Positions 63,381-64,000 of a stretch of DNA of 64,000 nt are shown piece by piece (the stretch's first letter is position 1; the number at the start of each line of letters is the position of its first letter). This DNA is from an uncultured Shewanella sp. (lineage in GTDB: Bacteria; Pseudomonadota; Gammaproteobacteria; Enterobacterales; Shewanellaceae), in assembly GCF_947501665.1 (NCBI RefSeq), contig NZ_CANMWS010000024.1, forward strand, positions 1-64,000, given 5' to 3'. The notes beneath the pieces are model-generated. The model had not been told where the DNA came from. It did no database searches and worked only from the letters and a program-made list of their open reading frames with translations. The position numbers and the translations under genes are program-made.

Positions 63381-64000
63381 ATGCAGACTCACATTACAGG
63401 TGTATCGGAGCAGGCAGCGCCTAAAAAAGCGTTGCAACATAATAGTGTACCTACTCATCGAGTGTCTAAGGGCGTGATGCACAGTGCGAGTCAAAGTTTA
63501 TTGTCTATTTCGTCTCAAACATCGTCTGAGTCGAGTCATAAAGGATTACCTGAACGGTTAAAGCTGGGGATTGAGCAGTTATCAGGTCATTCAATGGACG
63601 ATGTTAAAGTGCATCGGAATTCTTCAAAGCCAGCTCAATTACAGGCTCATGCTTTTGCTCAGGGAAATGATATTTATTTGGGGGCGGGGCAAGAAAAGCA
63701 TTTACCTCACGAAGCCTGGCATGTCGTACAACAAAAACAAGGTCGGGTTCAGTCTACGTTACAATTGCAATCAGGCACATTGATCAATGATTTGCCTCAC
63801 TTGGAACGAGAAGCCGATGTGATGGGCACGAAAGCGTGGACTCAAGGCTCTCATTTCGATCGTGAACAATGCCAACTTAACGCCGCGACAACGCGCCAAG
63901 TGTCCTCTTCGGTTGCTCAGTGTGCACGAACGGTGATTGTCGGAGAAGCCCATGGTTTGCCTAAAATTCGAGTGAAGCGAAAGCGGACATTTTTTTCGAC
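63381..64000 (+). CDS. eCIS-core (DUF4157) putative effector, 5' part
   Basis: 206 codons are open to the window edge without a stop. After a Ser/Gln/His-rich lead, residues 56-122 are DUF4157: LPERLKLGIEQLSGHSMDDV, VHRNSSKPAQLQAHAFAQG, NDIYLGAGQEKHLPHEAWHV. The HEAWH motif is the zincin-like HExxH of the family. A linker rich in Ser/Gln/Ala ends VAQCARTVIVGEAHGLPK. DUF4157 marks proteins carried by, or linked to, eCIS particles; the C-terminal domain is likely the toxin. AAAGGAGAG precedes the ATG. The 3' end lies outside the window. Confidence 0.85.
   Translation, partial: MQTHITGVSEQAAPKKALQHNSVPTHRVSKGVMHSASQSLLSISSQTSSESSHKGLPERLKLGIEQLSGHSMDDVKVHRNSSKPAQLQAHAFAQGNDIYLGAGQEKHLPHEAWHVVQQKQGRVQSTLQLQSGTLINDLPHLEREADVMGTKAWTQGSHFDREQCQLNAATTRQVSSSVAQCARTVIVGEAHGLPKIRVKRKRTFFS

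Noticed and set aside
37730..64000. Prophage or type VI secretion cluster
   Set aside because: No capsid, terminase, lysis, integrase or TssJ/L/M genes are seen; DUF4255, DUF6519 and DUF4157 point to eCIS.

Overview
The window is chromosomal DNA of a marine-type gammaproteobacterium. The FlrA/FlrB/FlrC regulators, sigma-54 and sigma-28 flagellar promoters, FlaG-FliD-FliS order, and the style of the IS30 and REP-associated transposases point to the Shewanella/Moritella/Psychromonas/Vibrio neighbourhood. Genus cannot be settled from the sequence alone.

Region 1 (1-1.25 kb) has a 132-bp tandem repeat derived from the 3' end of an unidentified gene, then elyC. Region 2 (1.36-21.8 kb) is a polar-type flagellar block: flgBCDEFGHIJ (rod, hook, rings), flgKL (junction), one large flagellin, flaG-fliD-fliT-like-fliS (cap and chaperones), then flrA and flrBC. 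Matching sigma-54 promoters precede flgB, flgF and flrB, and sigma-28 promoters precede flgK and the flagellin gene, which fits the usual hierarchy (FlrA/sigma-54, then FlrBC, then sigma-28). The block stops after flrC where fliE would be expected, and flgA/flgM/cheVR are absent upstream.

Region 3 (21.8-31 kb) is an accessory patch: REP-like hairpins, a complete IS30-family element, a Bcr/CflA-type efflux gene bracketed by an IS30 end relic, a REP-associated tyrosine transposase with flanking repeat arrays, a GC-richer flavoprotein gene resembling MICAL monooxygenase domains, a relic of a second transposase leader, small orphan genes set between duplicated leaders, and a broken small membrane-protein gene. 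Region 4 (31-37.4 kb) carries metabolic genes (MDR oxidoreductase, BASS-type symporter, membrane-anchored GH1 glycosidase), a His-rich secreted protein, a MITE-like element, and a divergent SDR/LysR pair.

Region 5 (37.7 kb to the window edge) is the most interesting part: a contiguous extracellular contractile injection system (eCIS) operon. It encodes a sheath split over two overlapping genes, one tube protein, a T4 gp51-like zinc-ribbon baseplate chaperone, a very large low-complexity protein (candidate tape measure), a DUF4255 cap/terminator, an AAA+ ATPase, LysM/tube-like adaptors, separate gpD-like hub and gpV-like spike proteins with a repeat-built tip, a gp25 wedge, two gpJ-type baseplate proteins (one with an inserted Asp-box propeller), a gpI-like protein with a probable beta-helix, a DUF6519-LamG-Kelch protein, and the start of a DUF4157 (eCIS-core) putative effector that runs off the window. 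Many genes overlap by 4 nt or are closely packed, indicating coupled translation of one particle-building transcript.
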